Below are positions 10,262 through 17,237 of a stretch of 17,729 bases of DNA, piece by piece. Origin of the DNA: Microbacteriaceae bacterium (GTDB lineage Bacteria > Actinomycetota > Actinomycetes > Actinomycetales > Microbacteriaceae); contig JAEMRP010000007.1 in assembly GCA_016463265.1 (NCBI GenBank), positions 1 through 17,729 on the forward strand, read 5' to 3'. A program made the translations under genes and the position numbers. The first letter of the stretch is position 1. Every line of letters begins with the position of its first letter. The notes under the pieces are model-generated. The model was not told where the DNA came from and made no database searches. It saw only the letters and a list, made by a program, of their open reading frames with translations.

Positions 10262-10543
10262 ATGCCTCGTAGTCTCAAGAAGGGTCCCTTCGTAGACGAC
10301 CACCTTTTCCGCAAGGTGGTTGCTCAGAACGACGCCGGAACCAAGAACGTTATCCGCACATGGTCACGTCGATCGATGATCGTCCCCGCCATGCTCGGTC
10401 ACACCATCGCCGTTCACGACGGCCGCAAGCACGTCCCGGTGTTCGTCACCGAGACGATGGTCGGTCACAAGCTCGGCGAATTCGCACCCACCCGTACCTT
10501 CCGTTCGCACGTGAAGGATGACAAGAAGGGTCGTCGCCGCTAA
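10262..10543 (+). CDS. rpsS: 30S ribosomal protein S19 (uS19)
   Basis: A protein of the 30S head that contacts S13 and the A-site finger of the 50S subunit. The 93 residues are canonical: [51 protein letters not shown] and [18 protein letters not shown], with a basic tail KDDKKGRRR. The ATG has AGGAG (10251-10255) 6 bases upstream. The end of the gene is unusual: the stop codon is the loop of a perfect 7-bp hairpin that lies directly before the rplV Shine-Dalgarno. Confidence 0.98.
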   Translation: MPRSLKKGPFVDDHLFRKVVAQNDAGTKNVIRTWSRRSMIVPAMLGHTIAVHDGRKHVPVFVTETMVGHKLGEFAPTRTFRSHVKDDKKGRRR

Positions 10544-10550
10544 GCGGCGA
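10534..10550 (+). promoter_or_regulatory. Hairpin with the rpsS stop codon in its loop
   Basis: TCGCCGC (10534-10540) and GCGGCGA (10544-10550) are perfect inverted repeats, and the three-base loop TAA is the rpsS stop codon. GAAGG, the rplV Shine-Dalgarno, begins at the next base (10551). A ribosome finishing rpsS would unfold the stem, so it could affect termination or coupling to rplV. Function is inferred. Confidence 0.55.
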
Positions 10551-10563
10551 GAAGGTACAGATC

Positions 10564-11073
10564 ATGGTTGAATCCATCGCCAAACTCAAGAACATCCGGG
10601 TCACCCCGCAGAAGGCCCGTCGAGTTATCGACATGGTCCGCGGCAAGCACGTTGAGGAAGCACTCGCGATCCTCAAGTTTGCCCCGCAGGGTGCATCGGA
10701 GCCAGTTTTCAAGCTCGTCGCCTCGGCGGTTGCAAACGCTCGCGTCACCGCGGACAAGACCAACGAAGCCATCAACGAGGCTGAACTCGTCATCGAAAAG
10801 ATTTTCGTAGACGAAGGACCCACGATGAAGCGCTTCCAGCCTCGTGCACAGGGTCGCGCGTTCCAGATTCTCAAGCGCACGAGCCACATCACCGTTGTGC
10901 TCAGCACCCCCGAAGCAAAGATTTCGGCTGCACCCGCAACGAAGGCTGCCCCCAAGGCCGCCGAGAAGGCCCCGACCGCAAAGGCAGCCCCTAAGGCGGC
11001 CGACAAGACTCCGACCGCAAAGGTAGCCCCCAAGGCCGCCGCGAAGGCCCCGACCGCGAAGGCAGGTAAGTAG
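10564..11073 (+). CDS. rplV: 50S ribosomal protein L22 (uL22) with repetitive C-terminal tail
   Basis: A 50S protein whose beta-hairpin lines the exit tunnel opposite L4. The globular core (about residues 1-118) is canonical: [49 protein letters not shown], and the tunnel hairpin [26 protein letters not shown]. The rest, to residue 169, is a Lys/Ala/Pro-rich tail that includes three 13-residue repeats ([17 protein letters not shown], residues 127-165) encoded by 39-base DNA repeats. Length is well above the 110-120 of the bare family; as I recall, tails on L22 occur in other Actinobacteria, including mycobacteria. The core end lies near the tunnel exit, so the tail is probably exposed. ATG follows GAAGG (10551-10555). 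Confidence 0.97.
   Translation: MVESIAKLKNIRVTPQKARRVIDMVRGKHVEEALAILKFAPQGASEPVFKLVASAVANARVTADKTNEAINEAELVIEKIFVDEGPTMKRFQPRAQGRAFQILKRTSHITVVLSTPEAKISAAPATKAAPKAAEKAPTAKAAPKAADKTPTAKVAPKAAAKAPTAKAGK
10942..11058 (+). repeat. Three 39-base tandem repeats in the rplV tail
   Basis: Three in-frame copies (10942-10980, 10981-11019, 11020-11058), each encoding K-A/V-A-P-K-A-A-x-K-A/T-P-T-A, followed by a partial KAGK before the stop. The copies differ mainly at third codon positions and a few residues, so the duplications are not brand new. Such repeats can change copy number without breaking the frame. Confidence 0.9.
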
Positions 11074-11075
11074 AA

Positions 11076-11849
11076 ATGGGTCAGAAAGTACACCCCTACG
11101 GATTCCGCCTCGGAATCACGACGGACCACCGCTCGCAGTGGTTCTCGGACTCGAGCAAGCCCGGAGAGCGATATTCGGACTACGTCGCTGAGGACATCAT
11201 GCTGCGCCGTTTCCTCCAGGAAAAACTTGACCGTTCTGGCGTTTCGCACATGGTCGTTCGTCGTACGCGTGACCGAGTCACGGTTGACGTTCACGTCGCT
11301 CGTCCCGGTGTTGCCATCGGTCGCCAGGGAACTGGCCTCGACCGTCTTCGTGAAGAAGCCTTTGCGATGACCGGCAAGGTCGTCATCATCAACATTGTTG
11401 AGGCACTCAACCCCGAGGCCGACGCGCAGCTCGTCGCACAGGGAATCGCCGAGCAGCTAGGAGCACGTGTGGCATTCCGCCGCGCGATGCGTAAGGGACT
11501 CCAGGGAGCCCAGCGCGCAGGCGCTAAGGGCGTTCGAATCCAGGTGTCCGGTCGCCTCGGTGGTGCGGAAATGTCGCGCTCAGAGTTCTACCGTGAGGGA
11601 CGCGTTCCTCTCCACACTCTGCGTGCCAACATCGACTACGGCTTCTACGAGGCCCGCACGACGTTCGGCCGCATCGGTGTGAAGGTCTGGATCTACAAGG
11701 GTGACATCACCGACAAAGACCTCGCGCGCGAACAGGCTGCCCAGAAAATGGCCCGTGGTGGACGCGATGGAAACCGTGGTGGCCCTCGTCGTGGCGCTGC
11801 ACCGCGCGCCACCGAGGCTCCGGCCGCTACCGCAGGAACTGAGGCGTAA
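11076..11849 (+). CDS. rpsC: 30S ribosomal protein S3 (uS3)
   Basis: A protein at the mRNA entry channel of the 30S subunit, with mRNA helicase function together with S4 and S5. The 257 residues start [23 protein letters not shown]. The KH domain holds GRQG (82-85), and the C-terminal domain includes [41 protein letters not shown] and [15 protein letters not shown] low-complexity tail of about 30 residues, first Arg/Gly-rich and then Ala/Thr/Glu-rich, follows the core, as in other Actinobacteria. The ATG is 2 bases after the rplV stop. Confidence 0.98.
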   Translation: MGQKVHPYGFRLGITTDHRSQWFSDSSKPGERYSDYVAEDIMLRRFLQEKLDRSGVSHMVVRRTRDRVTVDVHVARPGVAIGRQGTGLDRLREEAFAMTGKVVIINIVEALNPEADAQLVAQGIAEQLGARVAFRRAMRKGLQGAQRAGAKGVRIQVSGRLGGAEMSRSEFYREGRVPLHTLRANIDYGFYEARTTFGRIGVKVWIYKGDITDKDLAREQAAQKMARGGRDGNRGGPRRGAAPRATEAPAATAGTEA

Positions 11850-11852
11850 CCC

Positions 11853-12272
11853 ATGCTTATTCCCCGTAAAGTCAAGCACCGCAAACAGCACCACCCCAAG
11901 CGCACGGGTGCCGCGACCGGTGGTACCAAGGTCACGTTTGGTGAATTCGGTATTCAGGCGATTACGCCCGCGTACGTCACGAACCGCCAGATTGAGTCGG
12001 CTCGTATCGCCATGACGCGTCACATCAAGCGTGGTGGAAAGGTGTGGATCAACATCTACCCCGACCGCCCGCTGACAAAGAAGCCTGCGGAAACCCGAAT
12101 GGGTTCCGGTAAGGGTTCGCCCGAGTGGTGGATTGCGAACGTCAAGCCGGGTCGCGTTCTCTTTGAGGTTGCCGGTGTTTCCGAGGAACTCGCTCGTGAA
12201 GCCATGACCCGTGCCATCCACAAGTTGCCGCTCAAGGCGCGCATCATCAAGCGTGAAGAGGGAGACGCCTAA
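11853..12272 (+). CDS. rplP: 50S ribosomal protein L16 (uL16)
   Basis: A late-assembling 50S protein that positions the CCA end of A-site tRNA. The 139 residues begin [19 protein letters not shown] and include the conserved [30 protein letters not shown] loop, with the arginine that is hydroxylated in E. coli, and the C-terminal [15 protein letters not shown]. It starts 3 bases after rpsC with GAGG just upstream inside rpsC. Its TAA overlaps the rpmC start as TAATG. Length is normal. Confidence 0.98.
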   Translation: MLIPRKVKHRKQHHPKRTGAATGGTKVTFGEFGIQAITPAYVTNRQIESARIAMTRHIKRGGKVWINIYPDRPLTKKPAETRMGSGKGSPEWWIANVKPGRVLFEVAGVSEELAREAMTRAIHKLPLKARIIKREEGDA

Positions 12273-12589
12273 TGTCTGTAGGAACAAAGACCCTGAGGCC
12301 CGCTGACCTCGATACCTTCGAGGACGAACTCCTCGTCGCTGAACTCAAGAAGGCGAAGGAAGAACTCTTCAACCTTCGTTTCCAGTCGGCGACCGGGCAG
12401 CTCGAGAGCCACGGACGTGTTCGTGCCGTCAAGCGCGACATCGCCCGCATCTACACCATCATTCGCGAACGCGAACTCGGATTCCGCAAGGTTGAGGTCG
12501 CGGTGGTGAAAGCCGCCAAGGCAGCACCGAAGGCCAAGACCAAGGCTGTCGCGGAAACCCAAGACGACACTGCTGAGGAGACCAAGTAA
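12272..12589 (+). CDS. rpmC: 50S ribosomal protein L29 (uL29) with extended C-terminus
   Basis: A small helical protein at the exit-tunnel rim next to L23, near the binding sites of trigger factor and SRP. The core is recognisable: [63 protein letters not shown]. At 105 residues it is longer than the 60-70 of most bacteria, because a tail from about residue 74 adds [15 protein letters not shown] and an acidic end ([11 protein letters not shown]). The gene overlaps rplP and rpsQ by one base each in TAATG junctions, so its translation is probably coupled to both. Confidence 0.95.
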   Translation: MSVGTKTLRPADLDTFEDELLVAELKKAKEELFNLRFQSATGQLESHGRVRAVKRDIARIYTIIRERELGFRKVEVAVVKAAKAAPKAKTKAVAETQDDTAEETK

Positions 12590-12873
12590 TGGCAACCGAG
12601 AACAAGGCTGCTACCGCAGAAGCCCGCCCGTACCGCAAGGTTCGTCGTGGACTTGTCGTCAGCGACAAGATGGACAAGACCATCACCGTCAAGATCGAGT
12701 CGCGCATCAAGCACCCGCTGTATGGCAAGGTCATGAGCCGCTCGTCCAAAGTCAAGGCACACGATGAGAACAACACCGCCGGCATCGGCGACTTCGTGAT
12801 CATCGCCGAGACCCGCCCGCTGTCCGCCACGAAGAACTGGCGACTTGTCGAGATCGTGGAGAAGGCGAAGTAA
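12589..12873 (+). CDS. rpsQ: 30S ribosomal protein S17 (uS17)
   Basis: A primary 16S rRNA binder of the 30S body with an OB fold. The 94 residues show a short Ala-rich start ([14 protein letters not shown]), then the family signature [79 protein letters not shown]. It overlaps rpmC in TAATG. A 26-base gap separates it from rplN, one of the few real gaps in the cluster and the classical S10-spc boundary; no terminator or clear promoter is seen in it. Confidence 0.98.
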   Translation: MATENKAATAEARPYRKVRRGLVVSDKMDKTITVKIESRIKHPLYGKVMSRSSKVKAHDENNTAGIGDFVIIAETRPLSATKNWRLVEIVEKAK

Positions 12874-12899
12874 TTCGCCTCTCGTACTAGGAGAACAAC

Positions 12900-13271
12900 A
12901 TGCTTCAACAGGAATCCCGACTTAAGGTCGCCGACAACACCGGCGCCAAGATGCTGCTCACGATTCGCGTGCTCGGTGGCTCAACCCGTCGTTACGCGGG
13001 TATTGGCGACATCATCGTTGCGACCGTCAAGGACGCCATCCCCGGCGGAAACGTCAAAAAGGGCGAGGTCGTCAAGGCCGTCATCGTTCGTACGGTGAAG
13101 GAAACTCGTCGTGCAGACGGTTCCTACATCAAGTTCGACGAGAACGCCGCCGTCCTCATCAAGAGCAAGGAAGGCGAGCCGCGCGGAACCCGCATCTTTG
13201 GGCCCGTCGGACGCGAGCTCCGTGAAAAGAAGTTCATGAAGATCGTGTCGTTGGCACCGGAGGTGATTTAG
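12900..13271 (+). CDS. rplN: 50S ribosomal protein L14 (uL14)
   Basis: A 50S protein at the subunit interface forming bridge B8; it is also the docking site of the silencing factor RsfS. The 123 residues are canonical: [97 protein letters not shown] has AGGAG (12889-12893) 6 bases upstream. It is the first gene of the spc group. Its last codons (PEVI) also spell a full-length Shine-Dalgarno for rplX. Confidence 0.98.
   Translation: MLQQESRLKVADNTGAKMLLTIRVLGGSTRRYAGIGDIIVATVKDAIPGGNVKKGEVVKAVIVRTVKETRRADGSYIKFDENAAVLIKSKEGEPRGTRIFGPVGRELREKKFMKIVSLAPEVI
13259..13267 (+). promoter_or_regulatory. Nine-base extended Shine-Dalgarno of rplX inside rplN
   Basis: GGAGGTGAT, complementary to nine consecutive bases of the usual 16S rRNA 3' end, lies 8 bases before the rplX ATG. 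It doubles as the last codons of rplN (Glu-Val-Ile). It is the longest such match in the window and supports the rplX start. Confidence 0.85.
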
Positions 13272-13275
13272 TTCC

Positions 13276-13626
13276 ATGCAGAACATCAAAAAGGGTGACA
13301 CCGTCGTTGTCATCAGCGGAAAGCGCGAATACAAGGGCAAGACCGGCGAGGTCCTCGAGGTTCAGGTCGAGGCCAACAAGGTCCTCGTCAAGGGCATCAA
13401 CATGGTGACCAAGCACGTCAAGACCGGCGAAACCAACCGTGGAACCAAGACCGGCGGCATCGAGACGATGGAATCCCCCATTCACGTGTCCAACGTCGCG
13501 CTCGTCGACCCGAAGACCAAGAAGCCGACCCGCGTCGGATTCCGCGTCGAGACGGTCACGCTCAAGAACAACAAGACCAAGATCGTGCGTACTCGTTACG
13601 CCAAGAAGTCAGGTGAAAAACTCTAA
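13276..13626 (+). CDS. rplX: 50S ribosomal protein L24 (uL24)
   Basis: An assembly initiator of the 50S subunit that binds the 5' end of 23S rRNA and sits at the tunnel exit. The 116 residues start with a KOW-type motif ([29 protein letters not shown], about 4-30), followed by [53 protein letters not shown]. Slightly longer than the E. coli protein, as usual for Actinobacteria. It starts 4 bases after rplN, and its TAA overlaps the rplE ATG as TAATG. Confidence 0.98.
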   Translation: MQNIKKGDTVVVISGKREYKGKTGEVLEVQVEANKVLVKGINMVTKHVKTGETNRGTKTGGIETMESPIHVSNVALVDPKTKKPTRVGFRVETVTLKNNKTKIVRTRYAKKSGEKL

Positions 13627-14213
13627 TGACCGCTACTGCCGCAGCGGCTGGCAAAATCCAGCCCCGCCTCAAGGCTAAGTACCGTTCCGACATTGTTGGC
13701 GCGTTGACCAAGGAGTTCGGTTACACGAACCCTCACCAGATCCCCAAGCTGGTCAAGATTGTCGTCAACACCGGTGTCGGTGAAGCCGCTCGTGACTCGA
13801 AGGTAATCGATGGCGCTATTCGCGACCTCACCCTCATCACGGGCCAGAAGCCCATCGTGACGAAAGCGCGTAAGTCGATCGCGCAGTTCAAGTTGCGCGA
13901 AGGAATGCCCATCGGTGCTCACGTCACGCTTCGTGGCGACCGCGCCTGGGAATTCGTCGATCGTCTCGTATCGCTCGCTCTGCCTCGTATCCGCGACTTC
14001 CGCGGGCTTTCACCTCGTCAGTTCGACGGAAACGGAAACTACACCTTCGGTCTGCAGGAACAGTCTGTGTTCCACGAGATTGACCAGGACAAAATCGATC
14101 GCGTCCGCGGTTTCGACATCACTGTCGTCACAACGGCCAAGAACGACGACGAAGGCCGCGCGCTTCTGCGCGAGCTCGGCTTCCCCTTCATCTCGACGGC
14201 ACCAGCCGAATAA
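13626..14213 (+). CDS. rplE: 50S ribosomal protein L5 (uL5)
   Basis: A 50S central-protuberance protein that binds 5S rRNA and touches P-site tRNA. The 195 residues include [77 protein letters not shown] and the C-terminal [28 protein letters not shown] short Ala-rich N-terminal addition ([10 protein letters not shown]) makes it a little longer than the norm. It is coupled to rplX by TAATG. The S14 gene that follows L5 in many bacteria is missing; a 70-base gap leads directly to rpsH. Confidence 0.98.
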   Translation: MTATAAAAGKIQPRLKAKYRSDIVGALTKEFGYTNPHQIPKLVKIVVNTGVGEAARDSKVIDGAIRDLTLITGQKPIVTKARKSIAQFKLREGMPIGAHVTLRGDRAWEFVDRLVSLALPRIRDFRGLSPRQFDGNGNYTFGLQEQSVFHEIDQDKIDRVRGFDITVVTTAKNDDEGRALLRELGFPFISTAPAE

Positions 14214-14283
14214 GCCACCCACTGACAAGGTCGGCGCTCGCGTAACGGGAGTCGAAACCAGACAGAGAACAGGAAAAACAATA

Positions 14284-14682
14284 ATGACAATGACAGATCC
14301 GGTCGCAGACTTGCTGACCCGTCTGCGTAACGCGTCGAGTGCACACCACGACGCCGTCACGTTGCCATCGAGCACGATCAAAGCGGGAATCGCTGCGATC
14401 CTCAAGCGCGAAGGTTACGTCACGGACTGGAAGGTTGAACCCGCCCGCGTTGGCAAGAGCTTGACCATCACGCTGAAGTACGGCAACGAGCGCAGAGCGG
14501 CCCTTTCCGGCCTCAAGCGCGTCTCAAAGCCCGGGCTTCGCGTCTACGCAAAGTCGACCGAGATCCCCACGGTTCTCGGCGGACTCGGCGTTGCCATTCT
14601 GTCCACCTCGTCGGGCCTTCTCACGGACCGCGAAGCGCAGAAGAAAGGCGTGGGTGGGGAAGTCCTCGCCTACGTGTGGTAA
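14284..14682 (+). CDS. rpsH: 30S ribosomal protein S8 (uS8)
   Basis: A primary 16S rRNA binder of the central domain; in E. coli it also represses the spc operon through a site near rplE. The 132 residues are canonical: [103 protein letters not shown]. The frame is open further upstream, but that part overlaps rplE and is not homologous. ATG 14284 has AGGAAAA (14271-14277) upstream; the ATG at 14290 is a possible alternative that would drop only two residues. Confidence 0.97.
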   Translation: MTMTDPVADLLTRLRNASSAHHDAVTLPSSTIKAGIAAILKREGYVTDWKVEPARVGKSLTITLKYGNERRAALSGLKRVSKPGLRVYAKSTEIPTVLGGLGVAILSTSSGLLTDREAQKKGVGGEVLAYVW

Positions 14683-14688
14683 CCCGCC

Positions 14689-15225
14689 ATGTCGCGTATT
14701 GGTCGCCTCCCCATCGAGATTCCGTCGGGTGTAACCGTTTCGGTTGCTGAATCCGTCGTCACCGTCAAGGGACCCAAGGGTGAACTCACCGTCAACATCG
14801 CAACCCCCATCGCGGTGTCAATCGAGGAAAACCAGGTCGTCGTGACCCGTCCGGATGACGAGCGCGCATCGCGTTCGCTTCACGGTCTCACTCGAACGCT
14901 CATCGCCAACGACATCGTCGGCGTCACTACCGGATACACGAAGGCTCTTGAAATCGTGGGCACCGGTTATCGTGTCGTCGCAAAGGGCCAGGGCATCGAA
15001 TTCGCTCTCGGTTATTCGCACCCCATTACCGTTGACCCGCCGGCCGGCATCAGCCTTGCCGTAGAAGGCAACAACAAGGTCATCGTTTCGGGTATCTCGA
15101 AGCAGGCCGTCGGTGAGGTCGCAGCAAACATTCGTAAACTCCGCAAGCCCGAGCCTTACAAGGGCAAGGGTGTTCGTTACGAGGGCGAAGTCGTCCGTCG
15201 TAAGGCCGGAAAGGCTGGTAAGTAA
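14689..15225 (+). CDS. rplF: 50S ribosomal protein L6 (uL6)
   Basis: A 50S protein near the factor-binding site and the sarcin-ricin loop, built of two similar domains. The 178 residues begin [37 protein letters not shown] and include [53 protein letters not shown] and the C-terminal signature [27 protein letters not shown]. Length is the family norm. It starts 6 bases after rpsH with no clear Shine-Dalgarno, so translation may depend on rpsH. Confidence 0.98.
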   Translation: MSRIGRLPIEIPSGVTVSVAESVVTVKGPKGELTVNIATPIAVSIEENQVVVTRPDDERASRSLHGLTRTLIANDIVGVTTGYTKALEIVGTGYRVVAKGQGIEFALGYSHPITVDPPAGISLAVEGNNKVIVSGISKQAVGEVAANIRKLRKPEPYKGKGVRYEGEVVRRKAGKAGK

Positions 15226-15227
15226 CC

Positions 15228-15587
15228 ATGGCTACTACCTCAAAGACCGAGCAGCGTGCGCGCCGCCACTTCCGCCTTCGCAAGAAGGTCAACGGAACCG
15301 AAGCGCGCCCCCGTCTCGTCGTGACCCGCTCGGCGCGTCACCTTTTTGTCCAGATCGTCGACGACACCAAGGGTGTCACCGTCGCGTCTGCGTCGACGAT
15401 GGAGCCGGATTTCCGCGCCTCCACCGAAGACAAGACCGCCAAGGCCAAAAAGATTGGTGTGCTCGTTGCAGACCGCGCGAAGAAGGCTGGGGTTTCCACC
15501 GTCGTCTTCGACCGCGGGGGTAACCGTTACGCCGGTCGCGTCGCAGCAGTTGCTGACGGCGCCCGTGAGGCAGGACTGACCCTGTGA
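15228..15587 (+). CDS. rplR: 50S ribosomal protein L18 (uL18)
   Basis: A 5S rRNA-binding protein of the central protuberance, working with L5. The 119 residues contain the family features: an Arg-rich N-terminal segment ([48 protein letters not shown]) and the C-terminal [30 protein letters not shown]. It begins 2 bases after rplF and ends in a GTGA overlap with rpsE. Ordinary length for Actinobacteria. Confidence 0.98.
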   Translation: MATTSKTEQRARRHFRLRKKVNGTEARPRLVVTRSARHLFVQIVDDTKGVTVASASTMEPDFRASTEDKTAKAKKIGVLVADRAKKAGVSTVVFDRGGNRYAGRVAAVADGAREAGLTL

Positions 15588-16321
15588 GCGAAGAAACTAA
15601 GGACAACACTGTGTCGGAAGAAACCGCTGCCCCCGAGGCAGTAGAAGCAACCTCTGCCCCTGAAGCGGCAGAAGCAACGACCGCCGAAGAGACGTCTCCT
15701 CGTGGTCGCCGTGGCGAGAACAACAGCAACAACCGCGGTGGCGGGCGTACAGGTGGTCGAAATGACCGCGGAGGCCGTGAGGTTGAGAAGAGCCCATTCC
15801 TTGAGAAGGTCGTCGCAATCAACCGTGTCTCGAAGGTCGTCAAGGGTGGTCGTCGCTTTGCGTTCACCGCTCTCGTCGTCGTCGGTGACGGTAACGGACT
15901 CGTCGGTGTCGGTTACGGAAAGGCCCGCGAAGTTCCGCTCGCGATCTCGAAGGGCGTCGAAGACGCGAAGAAGAACTTCTTCCGCGTTCCTCGCTCGGGA
16001 CTCACCATTCCTCACCCCGTCCAGGGTGAAGCAGCGGCCGGTGTGGTTCTGCTTCGTCCGGCGTCGGCTGGAACCGGTGTTATCGCTGGTGGTCCCGTCC
16101 GCGCCGTTCTCGAGTGCGCCGGTATCCACGACGTTCTGAGCAAGTCTCTCGGCTCGTCAAACACCATCAACATCGTTCACGCAACGGTTGCCGCTCTCAA
16201 GCAACTCGAGGAGCCTCGTGCAGTCGCTGCACGCCGTGGTCTCGAGTTCGAGCAGGTGGCACCCGCGCGTCTCATCCGCGCTGAGGCTGACGCCTTGGCC
16301 GCCGCGAAGGCAGGTGCCTAA
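15584..16321 (+). CDS. rpsE: 30S ribosomal protein S5 (uS5) with acidic/RG-rich N-terminal extension
   Basis: A 30S protein of the mRNA entry channel, involved in accuracy and mRNA unwinding. The core begins near residue 72 ([34 protein letters not shown]) with the spectinomycin-region loop in its sensitive form, then [27 protein letters not shown] and [21 protein letters not shown]. Before it are about 70 extra residues: an acidic Glu/Ala/Thr-rich part (1-38) and an Arg/Gly/Asn-rich part (40-65). The 245 residues compare with about 167 in E. coli. GTG 15584 overlaps the rplR stop (GTGA) and has CAGGA 8 bases upstream; a second GTG at 15611, with AAGGA (15599-15603), would give a protein nine residues shorter. 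The true start is undecided. Confidence 0.96.
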   Translation: MSEETKDNTVSEETAAPEAVEATSAPEAAEATTAEETSPRGRRGENNSNNRGGGRTGGRNDRGGREVEKSPFLEKVVAINRVSKVVKGGRRFAFTALVVVGDGNGLVGVGYGKAREVPLAISKGVEDAKKNFFRVPRSGLTIPHPVQGEAAAGVVLLRPASAGTGVIAGGPVRAVLECAGIHDVLSKSLGSSNTINIVHATVAALKQLEEPRAVAARRGLEFEQVAPARLIRAEADALAAAKAGA

Positions 16322-16503
16322 TGGGTCAGCTCAAGGTCACTCAGATCAAATCCAAAATCAGCGAGAAGCAGAACCAGCGTGACACGCTGCGCAGCCTCGG
16401 ACTGAAGCGCATTGGGCAGACGGTTCTCCGTCCGGACGACTCGGTCAACCGGGGTTACGTTCGCACCGTTGCGCACCTCGTCACCGTTGAGGAAGTGAAG
16501 TAA
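16321..16503 (+). CDS. rpmD: 50S ribosomal protein L30 (uL30)
   Basis: A small 50S protein that binds 23S rRNA; some bacteria lack it. The 60 residues match the family: [60 protein letters not shown]. Both ends are TAATG junctions, the start with rpsE and the stop with rplO, so the three genes are probably translated in a coupled manner. Confidence 0.97.
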   Translation: MGQLKVTQIKSKISEKQNQRDTLRSLGLKRIGQTVLRPDDSVNRGYVRTVAHLVTVEEVK

Positions 16504-17153
16504 TGGCTGAAGAAAAGAAGCCCGCCGCTAAGCCGGCCGCTGCCGCGAAGCCTGCTGTCGCGAAGCCTGCTGTCGCGAAAGCGCCTGCGAAGACCCCGGC
16601 CAAGGCCGCGACACCGAAGGCTGCCGCCAAGCCGGCCGCCGACGTGGTTGAAAAGGCTCCTGCTGCGAAAGCTCCTGCGAAGGCAAAGCCCGCCGCCTCG
16701 GAAACGGGCGAGAAGGTTCAACTTCTGAAGTTGCACCACCTCCGTCCCGCCCCAGGTTCAAAGAAAGCCCGCACTCGCGTTGGTCGCGGTGAAGGCTCGA
16801 AGGGAAAGACCGCTGGACGTGGTACCAAGGGCTCGAAGGCTCGTTACCAGGTTCGTCGCGGACTCGAAGGTGGAAACCTCAACTTCGTCATGCGCACGCC
16901 GAAACTTCGTGGATTCACGAACCCGTTCCGCGTCGAGTACCAGGTTGTCAACCTTGACCGCATCACCGAGCTTTACCCCAAGGGCGGAGATGTCACCATC
17001 GCCGACCTCGTGGCGAAGGGTGCCGTTCGCAAGAACGAGAAGGTTAAGGTTCTCGGAAACGGGGATATTTCGGTCGCCGTTACCGTTACCGTGGACAAGG
17101 TGTCGAAGTCCGCAGAACAAAAGATTGTCGCCGCAGGCGGTTCGATCAAATAG
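16503..17153 (+). CDS. rplO: 50S ribosomal protein L15 (uL15) with Lys/Ala/Pro-rich N-terminal extension
   Basis: A 50S protein that enters late in assembly. The core starts at about residue 73: [65 protein letters not shown]. It is about 144 residues long, the normal size of the family. In front are some 72 residues of Lys/Ala/Pro ([20 protein letters not shown] and similar), like a histone H1 tail. The extension stays in frame and starts at the TAATG junction with rpmD; no Shine-Dalgarno supports an internal start at the core, so it is probably translated. The gene closes the cluster before a terminator-like hairpin. Confidence 0.96.
   Translation: MAEEKKPAAKPAAAAKPAVAKPAVAKAPAKTPAKAATPKAAAKPAADVVEKAPAAKAPAKAKPAASETGEKVQLLKLHHLRPAPGSKKARTRVGRGEGSKGKTAGRGTKGSKARYQVRRGLEGGNLNFVMRTPKLRGFTNPFRVEYQVVNLDRITELYPKGGDVTIADLVAKGAVRKNEKVKVLGNGDISVAVTVTVDKVSKSAEQKIVAAGGSIK
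16548..16577 (+). repeat. Two identical 15-base tandem repeats in the rplO extension
   Basis: AAGCCTGCTGTCGCG occurs twice in a row (16548-16562, 16563-16577), encoding KPAVA twice. The copies are identical, which suggests a recent duplication, and they keep the frame. Degenerate KAPAK units continue downstream. Confidence 0.9.
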
Positions 17154-17160
17154 TTGGTCA

Positions 17161-17190
17161 AACGGGTCGGGGTTCCCCTCGGCCCGTTTT
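17161..17190 (+). terminator. Probable intrinsic terminator between rplO and secY
   Basis: AACGGGTC (17161-17168) pairs with GGCCCGTT (17181-17188), with one G-T wobble; inside, GGGG and CCCC can pair further. The right arm runs into TTTT (17187-17190). It lies 8 bases after the rplO stop and would separate the ribosomal genes from secY at least partly. Confidence 0.68.
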
Positions 17191-17209
17191 CTACTAGATT
17201 TAGAGAGTT

Positions 17210-17230
17210 GGCCGTTAGGCCTGTCACAGG
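17210..17230 (+). promoter_or_regulatory. Two overlapping small hairpins at the secY start site
   Basis: GGCC/GGCC on GTTA (17210-17221) and CCTG/CAGG on TCA (17220-17230) share two bases, so only one can form fully at a time. The second includes the first three bases of the secY Shine-Dalgarno AGGAGG (17228-17233). They could modulate secY translation, but both stems are only 4 bp. Confidence 0.35.
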
Positions 17231-17237
17231 AGGACTA

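Noticed and set aside
9380..10303. Open frame of 307 codons on the - strand opposite rplB
   Set aside because: It covers L2, a very conserved gene, and has no family features or start signals of its own.
10942..11058. CRISPR-like array
   Set aside because: The three 39-base units are directly adjacent without spacers, lie in frame in rplV and encode a protein tail.
10446..11294. Ala-rich open frame on the - strand opposite rplV
   Set aside because: Its apparent Ala/Val repeats ([16 protein letters not shown]) are the reverse complement of the 39-base repeats in the L22 tail, not an independent protein.
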